Below the pieces are notes generated by a model that saw only the letters and a program-made list of their open reading frames with translations, was not told the DNA's origin and did not search any database. A DNA stretch of 64,000 nt from Vicia villosa. Taxonomy: Eukaryota; Streptophyta; Magnoliopsida; Fabales; Fabaceae. Made by a program: the position numbers and the translations under genes. The stretch covers positions 310,001-374,000 of the forward strand of contig NW_026705415.1 in NCBI RefSeq assembly GCF_029867415.1, written 5' to 3'. Below are positions 44,201 to 52,838 of this stretch, piece after piece (the stretch's first letter is position 1; every line of letters starts with the position of its first letter).

Positions 44201-45145
44201 TATATATGATTTAGATGAGTAAAAATCATAGAATAATTAACAAAAATAATATAAAATAGGGAAATATGTCCTTTAAGTCGTGCATGGGCTCAATATGAAG
44301 ATTAGATAAAGAGAATATGGGCCCATTTGGAAGTAATTGGATTTTTGGACCTTTTCTCTTCACATATGTCCTTGAAAATAGTCCAACTTTTGACAAGGCC
44401 TATCTCTCTCAATTTTTGAGGTATGGAAGTGTTCTAGGACTTTATAGAAACCTTAGAGAGTCCTCTAACCAGTGTCTTTGGTATCATGTCAAAATTATTT
44501 TCCATGCTCATTTTATGTCCTTTTGAAAAAAGTGTCTTTTTGTTGACTTTTGAAAAGGACCTATAATGTCTTGGTCCATATCTCTCAAATGAAGCATTTT
44601 TAGACTTGGCATGTGAGACACAAATTTGTAGAGAATTAAATTTCCTTCAAAATGAGCTTTGGATGGAAAATTTTGGATGTTCCATGTGAGAGTTATAACT
44701 GGTCAAAGTTCAGTTGACTTTTCCTATGCAAAACCCTAATTTAGAAACTTTTTGATTTGTTGATTTTTGTTCTTTCCTTGATGAACCATGTTCAGTTCTT
44801 GATCAAATGGTGAATGATACTTCAATATGAGGATCTTGACAAAAAATCAGGAGTTTTGACTTCACTTTGACCACAGTTTACTTTTAGGTTAACTTAGTCG
44901 ACTGTTGACTTTCTGAACAATTGGGTGACCAATTCTTTGAAATGAGCCTTGATACTTGTCATAGAGATCATGTGAGATGTATTGAGCCATATGAGATGTC
45001 TTGGAGCCATTGATTCACTGATTTTCCTTTGAGTGAGCCAAACCCTAGTTTTAGAGCCTTGTATAGGAGAGTGTGTCTTGGAGCTTTGTGTATTGATTTG
45101 TATTTGTATAAGAGAAATAGTGTAGGCAAATTTTGGGGTATGACA
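41221..45145 (-). mobile_element. 5' LTR B3 of array B
   Basis: A 3925-bp LTR with its start TGTCATACCCC at 45145 bordering element X leader sequence and its end TATTACA at 41221 bordering a PBS. It is the original 5' LTR: its right part has private differences from B1 and B2 (for example ATTGATTAGAAA, ATATATGATT and CAGTTTACTTTT). It holds the A/B-box segment at 43208-43266 and a TATA-like site at 43962-43967 on the minus strand. Confidence 0.9.
43208..43266 (-). promoter_or_regulatory. Pol III A/B-box-like segment in LTR B3
   Basis: TGGCCTAGTGG and GGTTCGATTC on the minus strand, as in B2. Same limits apply. Confidence 0.45.
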
Positions 45146-45533
45146 GGTTTGCCTGAAGGTAAGCACCATCACAGCGCGGATGCGGGTGACGATAATACCT
45201 CAGTTTGAAACCACTACTCTACTCGTGGTCACATAATCCATCCCGAGACATACACCTCGAGACAAACCATGCTCCCACTCTATCCTAGGGTTCCTATGGT
45301 TCACACATAGCCTGGGTATTGGGCCTTTTACCTCTTGAAACACATAACCAACAGACAGAGATCCAGACAGTCCAGAATATGATGCAGAAAAGTAAAAGCG
45401 CACATAGAATGCAATGCAAATAGGCAAATATGCAGAGTAATAAAACACCCAAAGATAAACACACAAGGGCTAGGATCGACTCGCTAAGTCCGGAACCGCA
45501 ATAGGTCGAGACGTCCCCAGCAAAGTCTCTAGT
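45146..45533 (-). mobile_element. PBS-proximal leader of element X
   Basis: Leader of X between array B and its 5' LTR. At 45514-45533 the minus strand reads ACTAGAGACTTTGCTGGGGA, three changes from the Ogre-type PBS ACTGGCGACTCTGCTGGGGA. No gene is called. Confidence 0.75.
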
Positions 45534-46133
45534 TGTCGCTACCGCGAAAATTAACAGAGTCGCCACTAACATATTTATCCTGAAAAGGAAGGGAATGCCA
45601 GCAAACCACAAAACAAAACAAAGGTCTCACGACCAGAGAAAAAGGGTAAGGGAATCGGTTACGCGAGGGGAAGGTCTTAGCACCCCACGCGCCCATCGTA
45701 CTCGATGGTATCCACGCCTGTGTCTAAAACTATAGAAGTGTAAGCAAACTGCGCTAATCCGGACTAAAATGCATGCAAAATGTAGGGAAAAGAAAGAGTT
45801 ATACTTGCACGGGCCCTACCGCGCTGCCAACGTATCCGTTTTGCGGAATCAGAGGTACCGTAGCTCGGCTAACTAATTTCTGTTTGTTTTGTGTTTTTTA
45901 GGTGAACGAATTACATTCGCACTCCGATGCTCGACCTTTGGAGACTTATTCTTGGGAATGGAGCGGAAATAACAAGCTCTTAAGAAAAGAAAATCAAAGA
46001 GTGTGGTTTGTGTTTTAAAGAATGCATGAGGAAGACCTAAGCTAAAGGGGGAAAGCTTGCTACCTAATGTTAGCATACAATAGGTACCAGTCTAAACTAA
46101 ACTAGCAACCTATGGGGGGAAAGCGAAAGCAAA
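45534..46133 (-). mobile_element. 5' LTR of element X, 3' end part
   Basis: On the minus strand it ends GGTAGCGACA at 45534 next to the PBS, with a GTGGCGACTCTG block shortly before, as in other Ogre/Tat LTRs. It also has GGTTACGCGAGGGGAAGG and CATCGTACTCGATGG motifs on the plus strand. The Cyclops-like element interrupts it at 46134; it resumes at 60149. Confidence 0.75.
46129..46133. repeat. target-site duplication of Cyclops-like element (GCAAA), left copy
   Basis: GCAAA precedes the LTR start at 46134 and is repeated perfectly at 60149-60153. Confidence 0.95.
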
Positions 46134-47369
46134 TGATCGCGACTTTACGTGTCTATAAATCTGATAACTGCAAGTGCACAGTCGTGTCGTGTAGTTTTAA
46201 AAGATATCGAATCCACAGGGACTATGAATCGATCTACCGTTATCTAAGGTTACTATGTAAAGCTAGGGCTACTAAAATTTTGATTGTTCCTAAGGGAAAG
46301 TGAGTGAAAAATTAAGAATATAATAAAAGACAGATATCAGTATGTATTTCGTTTAACTTAAGGTGATCCGAAGGTCCATTGGCTTTTGCATAATTTAATT
46401 AAAAATCTTTACTAATTCAATTGATTAAAAATCCTCGTCTCAAACTTTCGCTCTGTTGATTTAGATCATTGTCCTAATCCTAATGTACGCTTTCGCCATC
46501 CCATTAGATTTTAGAAAAGCTTTTTGGAAACAACGTAATTAATAAAATGCCCGTTTTATGAAGTTGTTATCTATTTAAATCTCCTAATCTCAAACTTTCG
46601 CTCTGTTGACTCGGAACATGCTAATATCCCTAACGTACGCTTTCGCCATCCCGCTCGGGTGTAAAAACAATTTTTGAAAATAAATAAGTTCTAATTAGTT
46701 TTAATACGCTTTCGCCATCCTTAAAACTAATGTCCTATGTCTACTATCCAGTTAAAGATCTCAAACTTTCGCTCTATTGATTTTAACCTTTGACCGTCTT
46801 AACCCCTCAAACTTTCGCTCTATTGGTTTTAAGACTTACTAATTAAATTAGACATACAAACCAAAAACAAGTGACATTTAATAAAACATAATTAAGCCAA
46901 TTTATTTCGGATCCCTACGGTTAAATTACTTTACATACCGACATCTAAATAAATTAGCCAGACATATTAATATGGTTAAACATGCATAAATAAATTCGGT
47001 TCATAATAATAGGCATATTAAATGGCATACAATATATCATGCAATGAATATAAATAAAGGCGGTAAATAAAAAACCTGAATTAAATAAATGGTAATTGGA
47101 TCTTCGAGTACTGAACTTCCACCACAGGTTGGCTGGATCGTTCTTCGGAATTTAAACGGACAGAAAAAAAATAAACAAGGAAATAAAGGCGATAAATCTA
47201 ACGTAAGGCTAGATCTATAAAAAGTTCACAACAATTTCCAGTGTAGAAATCGTTGTGAGAAAATAAGTGTTTGAATGAAAGCAGAATAAAGAAATACGGT
47301 TCGCGGTACAATTTCGGCAGCACTTCGTTGGCAGGAAATCGGACTCTTTGGAAGTGAGGTAGCAGGTTC

Positions 47370-47377
47370 TATTTATA
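47370..47377 (-). promoter_or_regulatory. TATA box of Cyclops-like LTR
   Basis: The minus strand reads CTCCTATAAATAGAACC. It is a near-consensus plant TATA box about 510 bases into the LTR, and the copy in the 5' LTR is at 59670-59677. The palindrome cluster lies 56-198 bases upstream. Confidence 0.7.
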
Positions 47378-47432
47378 GGAGAGGTTTTGCTGTGACGTTG
47401 CGTGAAAAGAGGAGACTTTGCAGACTGGGTGT

Positions 47433-47575
47433 GGAGACGTGCGTCTCTGATTCTTCAGTAAGACTGGGTGCAGGACTTGAGACGTGCGTCTCAAGTGGAG
47501 AAAATCTAGGAGCAGTTGGAGACGGGCGTCTCCTCTTGGTGACGTGGAAGAAGAACGTTGGAGACGTGCGTCTCC
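47433..47575. promoter_or_regulatory. cluster of four GAGACG-CGTCTC palindromes in U3 (3' LTR)
   Basis: Palindromes lie at 47433-47448 (GGAGACGTGCGTCTCT), 47476-47495 (CTTGAGACGTGCGTCTCAAG), 47518-47533 (GGAGACGGGCGTCTCC) and 47560-47575 (GGAGACGTGCGTCTCC). Arms are conserved while the flanks differ, and the second one extends its arms with different bases that still pair. That pattern looks like selection on dyad symmetry, such as a dimeric protein site. The factor is unknown. Confidence 0.7.
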
Positions 47576-47882
47576 ACTTGCTGGGAAGGTTTGGGCCACG
47601 CGCCTTTGGTTCCATGGTGGGCTGGACTGTCTCTTTTGGGCCTTTTGGGTCCTAATTGCACCCCTCTTTCACTTCAGCATTCCTTTTTCATCTTTTAGGC
47701 ATAAATATTGGTCATTTAAGCTCCATTTTCTTTCCTTTTCGCAAATAGTCGTAATTAGAGTGTAAAACCTGAAACAAAGCAAATACTCGCGTAATATCAT
47801 AATAAATTAACATAATAAACGGAAAATGCTATAAATATCTATGGATTTTAAGCTAAATATACGATATAAAATCGTGTTATCA

Positions 47883-47893
47883 AATTCCCCCAG
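47883..47893 (-). other. polypurine tract of Cyclops-like element
   Basis: The minus strand reads CTGGGGGAATT directly before the LTR start TGATAACA. Confidence 0.8.
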
Positions 47894-48921
47894 ACTTGAA
47901 CCTTTGCTTGTCCTCAAGCAAAATAATAAGATAAAGATAAATGAAACACACTTCCACCACGTCGTTCGGTCATACTCAGCTACATAGTGTTCTTATTTGA
48001 AAATAATGATAATGATCCTAGCAATAAACTTATAGTAACAACACTAAACAACTCCCAGTATGCATACCAATCCGAATCATGCCATTATAGCTTATCTTTG
48101 ACTCGTCATCATGTTTTACCCTTTTCATTCGTGCGCAATCACATTAAGCCCATTATCTCGACACGCACATAGCAGAGTAGTCGGTTAGTGACTATGATCC
48201 TTCTCATGGAGTTCTGGCACAATATGTGGTATACTCCTTAGCACTCACTTGTAGATTGTGGGGAATCGGACAATAGTCCATCCTACCAAGTTCAGTACCA
48301 GATGACTTCTGAACCAATCAACAATGAGTTTTTAAAGTCTTTGTATTTGAGATTTGCGACCGTTAGGTTAAATGGTCTTGTGAGGACCACCTTACTTAGT
48401 AGGCACATTTCTTATTAAGGTTAAGCACATAATTATTATTATTATGAGGATCATACACTTATATTCATCGACTCTCTGCGTAGTTTGTATCTAAGACGGT
48501 GCCGACTGCTAGAATAAACTACTAAGGGTTACTTCAAAACTTAAAGTCGATAGTTTCGGTATAAAGGTTATTCAAATCGGTTACGCATACTCGGGGGTTT
48601 TAGAGTGTTGGGACAATAAGGATATTGACTATATTCAGTTTCAATGCGTTGAGTGTTTGAGTAGCTTCGTATTTCTCGAACGTGTGGGGTTTGCGTTTAT
48701 CGTTTAGGAGCAAAAATTTTGTTATGGCTCAAGAAAATGGAAGAAAGTGTAATAACTACGGAATTATACATATAAGACTTAAATTCCATAAATATTCTTT
48801 ATTGAATTAGAAAAACATTACAAGGAAGGGAAATAAACTGAAGGGAAAATAAAACTAAAGGAAATAGAAATAATACGACTCCCCTAGACTTAAATGATGC
48901 AGTGTCCTCAATGCATGAGAA
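47894..48921 (-). other. 3' untranslated region of Cyclops-like element
   Basis: About 1 kb between the last ORF and the polypurine tract, without a supportable gene and without the tandem repeats seen in the Ogre-like elements. A short ATT run is at about 48432. Confidence 0.7.
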
Positions 48922-50283
48922 CTACTCCTCAGTGTTGCGGTTGCGAGAACTGCTTGCGCCTCTTGTACGAACACGGTGACGTCTATCAGGAGGAGAGTCA
49001 TTCACACGAATGTCAAGATCATGCAAATATGTAGCAATTTCAGTGTATTGACTTTCGTTCCTAATAGCATAGTCACGGTGCTCCTGTTGCATCTCTCGGA
49101 TGAGCCTAATTGTTTCAGTTTGGTTTGTCTGCATAGCTTGAACGAGTTGATCTTGGCGTAGAATAGCAGCATACATGGCCTCAAGAGTGATAGGCGGAGG
49201 GTTGTTTGGAGGAGGTTGGTTGACATCAGCTTGCCCTTGGTTGAGTTCTTCTTCATTTGCATCCATAGGTTCATTAGGATGTTCTTGTTGGTTATCTTGA
49301 GGGTTGTCTTCAATAAGCCTCCAACGCTGAACATAACAGATGTTGATTCTTTCAGGGCATGGAAGGATGACATAATGAATAAGAACTTTGTTGACGACCA
49401 AAGTGTATCGGCCATCATGGCGGGGTGAAACCAAGTGGGAGTCACGGCAGTAGGTGAGGTCGAGTGACTGAGCAGGCTTCATGAGATGTGAGAGTGAGAG
49501 GAGCTCATCACCAAGACCTAAAGCACAGGCCAAGGAAGTAATAATTCCGCCAAGCAAGAATGGGTTTGTAGCGGGGGTGTTGACTAAGCCTTGGATGTGT
49601 TGGAACATGAACGGTGCGGCGTTGAAACGGATATTGTTAAGCGCACAGTAAAGGAAAAATAATTCATTTTGGTTTACCTTGTGGTTGTTAGATCTCGCAA
49701 AAATAGTATGCCCCAAAACACGTTGAGAATAACGTATAGCGGGGTTTTGAATGTGAGAAGCATGGAGAGCTCTCCAACCGGTAGGAATTTCTTTAGTGAG
49801 ATTGAACCAAAATTCAAAAGCGAGTTCCTCCCAAGATCGACCATTGAGTTCTTGAAAGATTGAGCGGTGAGCATTTGGTGCATGATTAAAATGCAAATAT
49901 GAAGCTACGACATCTTGATCTAGAGTATATTCACGGTTGAACATCCGAAATTGGATGCTACCGGTTGAGAGTGGTTGATTAGAGGGAGTGTCGTAGTTGA
50001 AAGAACTCAAAAATTCTAAGACGAGCGGCTCATAAGTAGGTACGGGTTCGGTACAAAGATGGTGGAGGCTAGATTTAGTGAGCAAACGGGTAACACCATC
50101 GATGAGACCCAGAGTTTCTAGAAACTCGGTGTTCACAAATTTTGTGGGAACGACCGAACGTTCGTAGAAGGCGACATATTTTGTTCGTTGAGCATCATTG
50201 TCATCATCTCGGAAGATAATATTTGAAAGGTCGGGAGGTGGTCTCTCGGGACGCTCACTACGGATGAATGAACGTGGAGGCAT
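48922..50283 (-). CDS. accessory ORF b in env position (453 aa), ATHILA-ORF-like, coiled-coil tail
   Basis: The last ORF of the Cyclops-like element. Residues about 80-330 are globular and carry VLEFLSSFNY (88-97), GSIQFRMFNREYTL (108-121), IQNPAIRYSQRVLGHTIF (178-195), NELFFLYC (206-213), LLGGIITSLACALGL (243-257) and VVNKVLIHYVILP (296-308). Residues about 315-360 are acidic and Pro-rich, and 363-425 look like a coiled coil. It has no signal peptide and no convincing transmembrane helix, so an envelope function is not supported. It is clearly paralogous to the ORF at 51075-52463, with anchors in the same order and spacing. It resembles the ATHILA ORF family and more loosely plant mobile domains. 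The frame is intact while gag-pol is broken. Function unknown. Confidence 0.75.
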   Translation of the reverse strand: MPPRSFIRSERPERPPPDLSNIIFRDDDNDAQRTKYVAFYERSVVPTKFVNTEFLETLGLIDGVTRLLTKSSLHHLCTEPVPTYEPLVLEFLSSFNYDTPSNQPLSTGSIQFRMFNREYTLDQDVVASYLHFNHAPNAHRSIFQELNGRSWEELAFEFWFNLTKEIPTGWRALHASHIQNPAIRYSQRVLGHTIFARSNNHKVNQNELFFLYCALNNIRFNAAPFMFQHIQGLVNTPATNPFLLGGIITSLACALGLGDELLSLSHLMKPAQSLDLTYCRDSHLVSPRHDGRYTLVVNKVLIHYVILPCPERINICYVQRWRLIEDNPQDNQQEHPNEPMDANEEELNQGQADVNQPPPNNPPPITLEAMYAAILRQDQLVQAMQTNQTETIRLIREMQQEHRDYAIRNESQYTEIATYLHDLDIRVNDSPPDRRHRVRTRGASSSRNRNTEE

Positions 50284-50373
50284 GGTGAGTATGAAAATGA
50301 AAAATAGAAATGTAGTGTAGAAGAATAGAGAATGGTATGAAGGTTGTGAGGAAGAAGAGTGGTGGTGGTGTGG

Positions 50374-50381
50374 TTTTATAG
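50374..50381 (-). promoter_or_regulatory. candidate internal TATA box before accessory ORF b
   Basis: The minus strand reads CACTATAAAACC, about 90 bases before the ATG at 50283. Three palindromes of the U3 type lie 267-386 bases further upstream. Together they suggest an internal promoter for this ORF; unproven. Confidence 0.45.
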
Positions 50382-50647
50382 TGAGGTTTGAAAATGGTGT
50401 GGTTAATGGAGAATTAAAATGGATTAATGGTGGTGTTTGAAGTTTGAATGGGGTAGAGAAGTGGGAAATGAATAGAGTTTAAGAGGTGAATGATGGAGGA
50501 TGAATGGAGTTTATGGAGTTTAAATGGAATAAATAAGGGGAAGAATGAGGAAGATTGAAAGATGAATTTTGAAATTCAAATTCAAAATTCAAAATGGGAG
50601 TTATTGGGGTGCTGCAGCGTGGTCAACAATGCAGACTGCTGCCCTTG

Positions 50648-50760
50648 GGAGACGCGCGTCTCAGGCAGTCAGTCTGCTAGGGGACAAAGCATGGAGACGG
50701 GCGTCTCCTGTCCTCTGAATGATTCCTGCTGGTCCCACACAGATGGAGACGTGCGTCTCC
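50648..50760. promoter_or_regulatory. three GAGACG-CGTCTC palindromes upstream of accessory ORF b
   Basis: They lie at 50648-50663 (GGAGACGCGCGTCTCA), 50693-50708 (GGAGACGGGCGTCTCC) and 50745-50760 (GGAGACGTGCGTCTCC), 45-52 bases apart. The sequence between them does not resemble the LTR, so the shared palindromes are not simply a leftover LTR copy. Confidence 0.7.
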
Positions 50761-51074
50761 TGGTGTAGGCAAGTGGTTCACGCATGCAAGGGACCAGACA
50801 GTGCTGACAGATACCATAAATTGTCCATCAGTTCAGAGTAGTGTCTTTTTAATACTATTAACAGCAAAAAGTGATAAACAGGCAAATATATAGCAGTCAA
50901 TAGCAATGTAATATAACGCAGTAGCAGTAATCAAAAGAACATTGCATTTAAAATTAAACCGGTACTGAGTGTTAACATAAGCAGAATGTAAAATGCAGAA
51001 AAATGAAAATCTAAACTTATGAATAAAAATTGCTAAAACTATAAATAAAATCTAATAATCTAATACGGTAACAT

Positions 51075-52463
51075 CTAGCCACGTCTATTGGTGTGCTCAT
51101 TAGACTGAATTTGTTTGAAAACTTCGTCGAACTGAGCATTTACGGTGTCGATAAAATCGAAGAACTGCATTTGCAAAGTGTGTAGCTCGTTGCGCACATG
51201 TTGGACATCTTGTTGTAGTGCAGTGATGGCTTGCTCGTGCGTGTTCAGATTAGGCATTCTTTGATTCACCGATGCGGTAGATGTAGCGGGTTGTTGTGCC
51301 TCGAGCTCGACATCAGTCATATCAACAGTGTAATCATTAGCAGAGTCTTCAGAAGCAGTTTCAGGCTCGTACTCGGGTATAGGTTCATCTTCAGAAAGAG
51401 GTTCATAAACAGGAACGGGTTCATCTTCAGGATTAGGTTCATAGTAACCAGGAGGAGTGTCAGGCTCAGATTCTGATACATGCATTTCCTCATCAAAATG
51501 TTCATAGGCTTGAGGGGTTTCAGGTGAGGGTTCTCTTTCAGGAATCTGATCAAAGAAAAGCCAGTTGGCAGGGTTGTGCACACTCGTCCTAGGACTCGGT
51601 AAGGTGAACTGATCCAAAACTTTGTTATCAATGAGTAAATCAAACTGATCAGGTCCAAGGTTACCGATGATACCTCGGTTAAAGCAGAAGTGAATGTCCA
51701 TAGAATTGTGTGAGCCAAGAGGTGTCAATCTAAGCAAAGGTACTCTCATTCCTATAGCATTAGCGATCATGGTGACGAATCCGCCGATCCTAATAGGTGA
51801 AACTTCGTCATGCGTGATGCGCTCGAAGTTTGTTAGCATGAATGCGATGGCATTGACCGGGCGATTCTGAGAGGTACAAAACATGATGAACAACTCTTCT
51901 CTAGAGACTTCAGTGACATTATCGGGTTTACCAAAAATGTAGTGAGCAAGGATCTTATGGAAGTATCTGAAGGCGGGGTTATGGATGTTCTCAGATTGAA
52001 ATTCATTCTCTTCAGGGTTGTCGTTTCCAGTGATCTTGCCCCAATACCGTTCCAAATCCCAGTAAGCAAGATTGTCTTCAGCTACTTTGGTGTATGCATC
52101 TGATCCATGAGGTAGTTCTAACATTTCAGCAAAATCTCGGATGCAGAAATTAAACTCCATACCAAAGAGTCTAAAGAGAATAACTCCTTTTCTCAGTCCT
52201 TGTCCATAGTTTGGAAGATAGGTCAGGGAGCTCAAGAATTCCAGAGTGAGCTTCCGGTAGGTACTAAACTTGCGGAACAGGTGAGAACCGGTCCAACCAA
52301 TTTGGTTTAGCAGGTGCAGGACGCTTTCTTCGATACCAAGTTTCACCATAGTTGGTTGGTGAGGGTAGCAAGTCAAATCCATGTGTCTTTCAGCCAGCTT
52401 ATTAAATCTTGCTTCTTGTCCTCTACCACGGAACACAACTTCCATATTATCAACTTCTTGCAT
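51075..52463 (-). CDS. accessory ORF a in env position (462 aa), paralogue of ORF b
   Basis: It follows pol after 375 bp. Residues about 30-290 are globular with LTLEFLSSLTY (72-82), GVILFRLFGMEFNF (93-106), IHNPAFRYFHKILAHYIF (160-177), EELFIMFC (189-196), IGGFVTMIANAIGM (226-239) and LLIDNKVLDQFTLPSP (276-291). Residues 300-400 are very acidic and Pro-rich, with repeats of the type EPxPExEP. The last 55 residues look like a coiled coil. No signal peptide or membrane span is seen. The same order and spacing of anchors in ORF b shows an old internal duplication. The start is the first ATG of an open frame. Role unknown; expected to be made from a spliced or separate transcript. Confidence 0.75.
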   Translation of the reverse strand: MQEVDNMEVVFRGRGQEARFNKLAERHMDLTCYPHQPTMVKLGIEESVLHLLNQIGWTGSHLFRKFSTYRKLTLEFLSSLTYLPNYGQGLRKGVILFRLFGMEFNFCIRDFAEMLELPHGSDAYTKVAEDNLAYWDLERYWGKITGNDNPEENEFQSENIHNPAFRYFHKILAHYIFGKPDNVTEVSREELFIMFCTSQNRPVNAIAFMLTNFERITHDEVSPIRIGGFVTMIANAIGMRVPLLRLTPLGSHNSMDIHFCFNRGIIGNLGPDQFDLLIDNKVLDQFTLPSPRTSVHNPANWLFFDQIPEREPSPETPQAYEHFDEEMHVSESEPDTPPGYYEPNPEDEPVPVYEPLSEDEPIPEYEPETASEDSANDYTVDMTDVELEAQQPATSTASVNQRMPNLNTHEQAITALQQDVQHVRNELHTLQMQFFDFIDTVNAQFDEVFKQIQSNEHTNRRG

Positions 52464-52838
52464 CGCAGTTAGTAGTTAAATGAAAAACCTAGAAGTTGAA
52501 AATATTAAGATTAAGTTAGAACTAGGCTAGTGTTTATTTTTAAAAAATTAAATAAAATAGAATAAATAAGATTAAGTAACAAGTTATAATAATAATTATA
52601 ATTATAAAAAGGAAATATTTTCACGATTTAAGATAGCAGTTATAATTATAGTAATTATTATAAAATGTAGGAAAAATGGAAAAATAAATTAAAATTAGAA
52701 TAGATTATTTAAATGAAAAACAAAAGTTTAAAAATTAAAAATAAAAATAAAATAAAATAAAAGAATAAATAAATGTGGGTTGTCTCCCACCAAGCGCTTT
52801 GTTTTATGTCGTAAGCTCGACGATTTTAAAATAGAAAA
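52464..52838 (-). other. AT-rich spacer between pol and accessory ORF a
   Basis: A-rich on the plus strand (AATAAAATAAAATA runs) with no gene. On the element strand it is T-rich with TTATTTTA runs, so a splice acceptor region is possible. It has no copy of the palindrome. Confidence 0.6.

Larger units (their letters stand above)
7463..45145 (-). mobile_element. array B: tandem Ogre-like element, three LTRs and two internal domains
   Basis: On the minus strand this reads LTR (B3, 41221-45145), internal (I2, 35794-41220), LTR (B2, 31871-35793), internal (I1, 25712-31870), LTR (B1, 24486-25711 plus 7463-10161, split by element A). LTRs are about 3920-3925 bp, start TGTCATACCCC and end GTATTACA. 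Both internals have a PBS-like site next to the LTR and a GGGGCAG polypurine tract at the other end. The outer flanks are GGTCC (7458-7462) and GGTTT (45146-45150); a five-base target duplication is only supported at three positions, with two C/T differences. The array lies in the leader of element X. Confidence 0.9.
46134..47882 (-). mobile_element. 3' LTR of Cyclops-like element
   Basis: Ends are TGATAACACG (minus strand, at 47882) and CGCGATCA (at 46134). Within it, CTCAAACTTTCGCTCTRTTG occurs four times (46439, 46589, 46760 and 46806) and TACGCTTTCGCCATCC three times (46486, 46636 and 46705), largely in alternation. On the minus strand a TATAAATA box lies at 47370-47377, with four GAGACG-CGTCTC palindromes upstream of it. 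Confidence 0.95.
50284..51074 (-). other. spacer between accessory ORFs, with promoter-like content
   Basis: A 791-bp spacer without a gene. It has a purine-biased leader (50284-50560), the candidate TATA box, the palindrome cluster and an AT-rich part near the stop of the upstream ORF. Confidence 0.6.

Noticed and set aside
47369..47655. Overlapping frames of 76-93 codons in the Cyclops-like LTR
   Set aside because: They arise over the palindrome cluster on both strands and have no conserved protein.
50284..50640. A relic LTR fragment as the reason for the shared palindromes
   Set aside because: I looked for LTR-like sequence around 50560-50800 and saw none beyond the palindromes; a search would be decisive.
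48922..52463. Retroviral-type envelope genes, suggested by position after pol
   Set aside because: Neither protein has a signal peptide, a transmembrane helix or a cleavage site. They are acidic, globular and coiled-coil.
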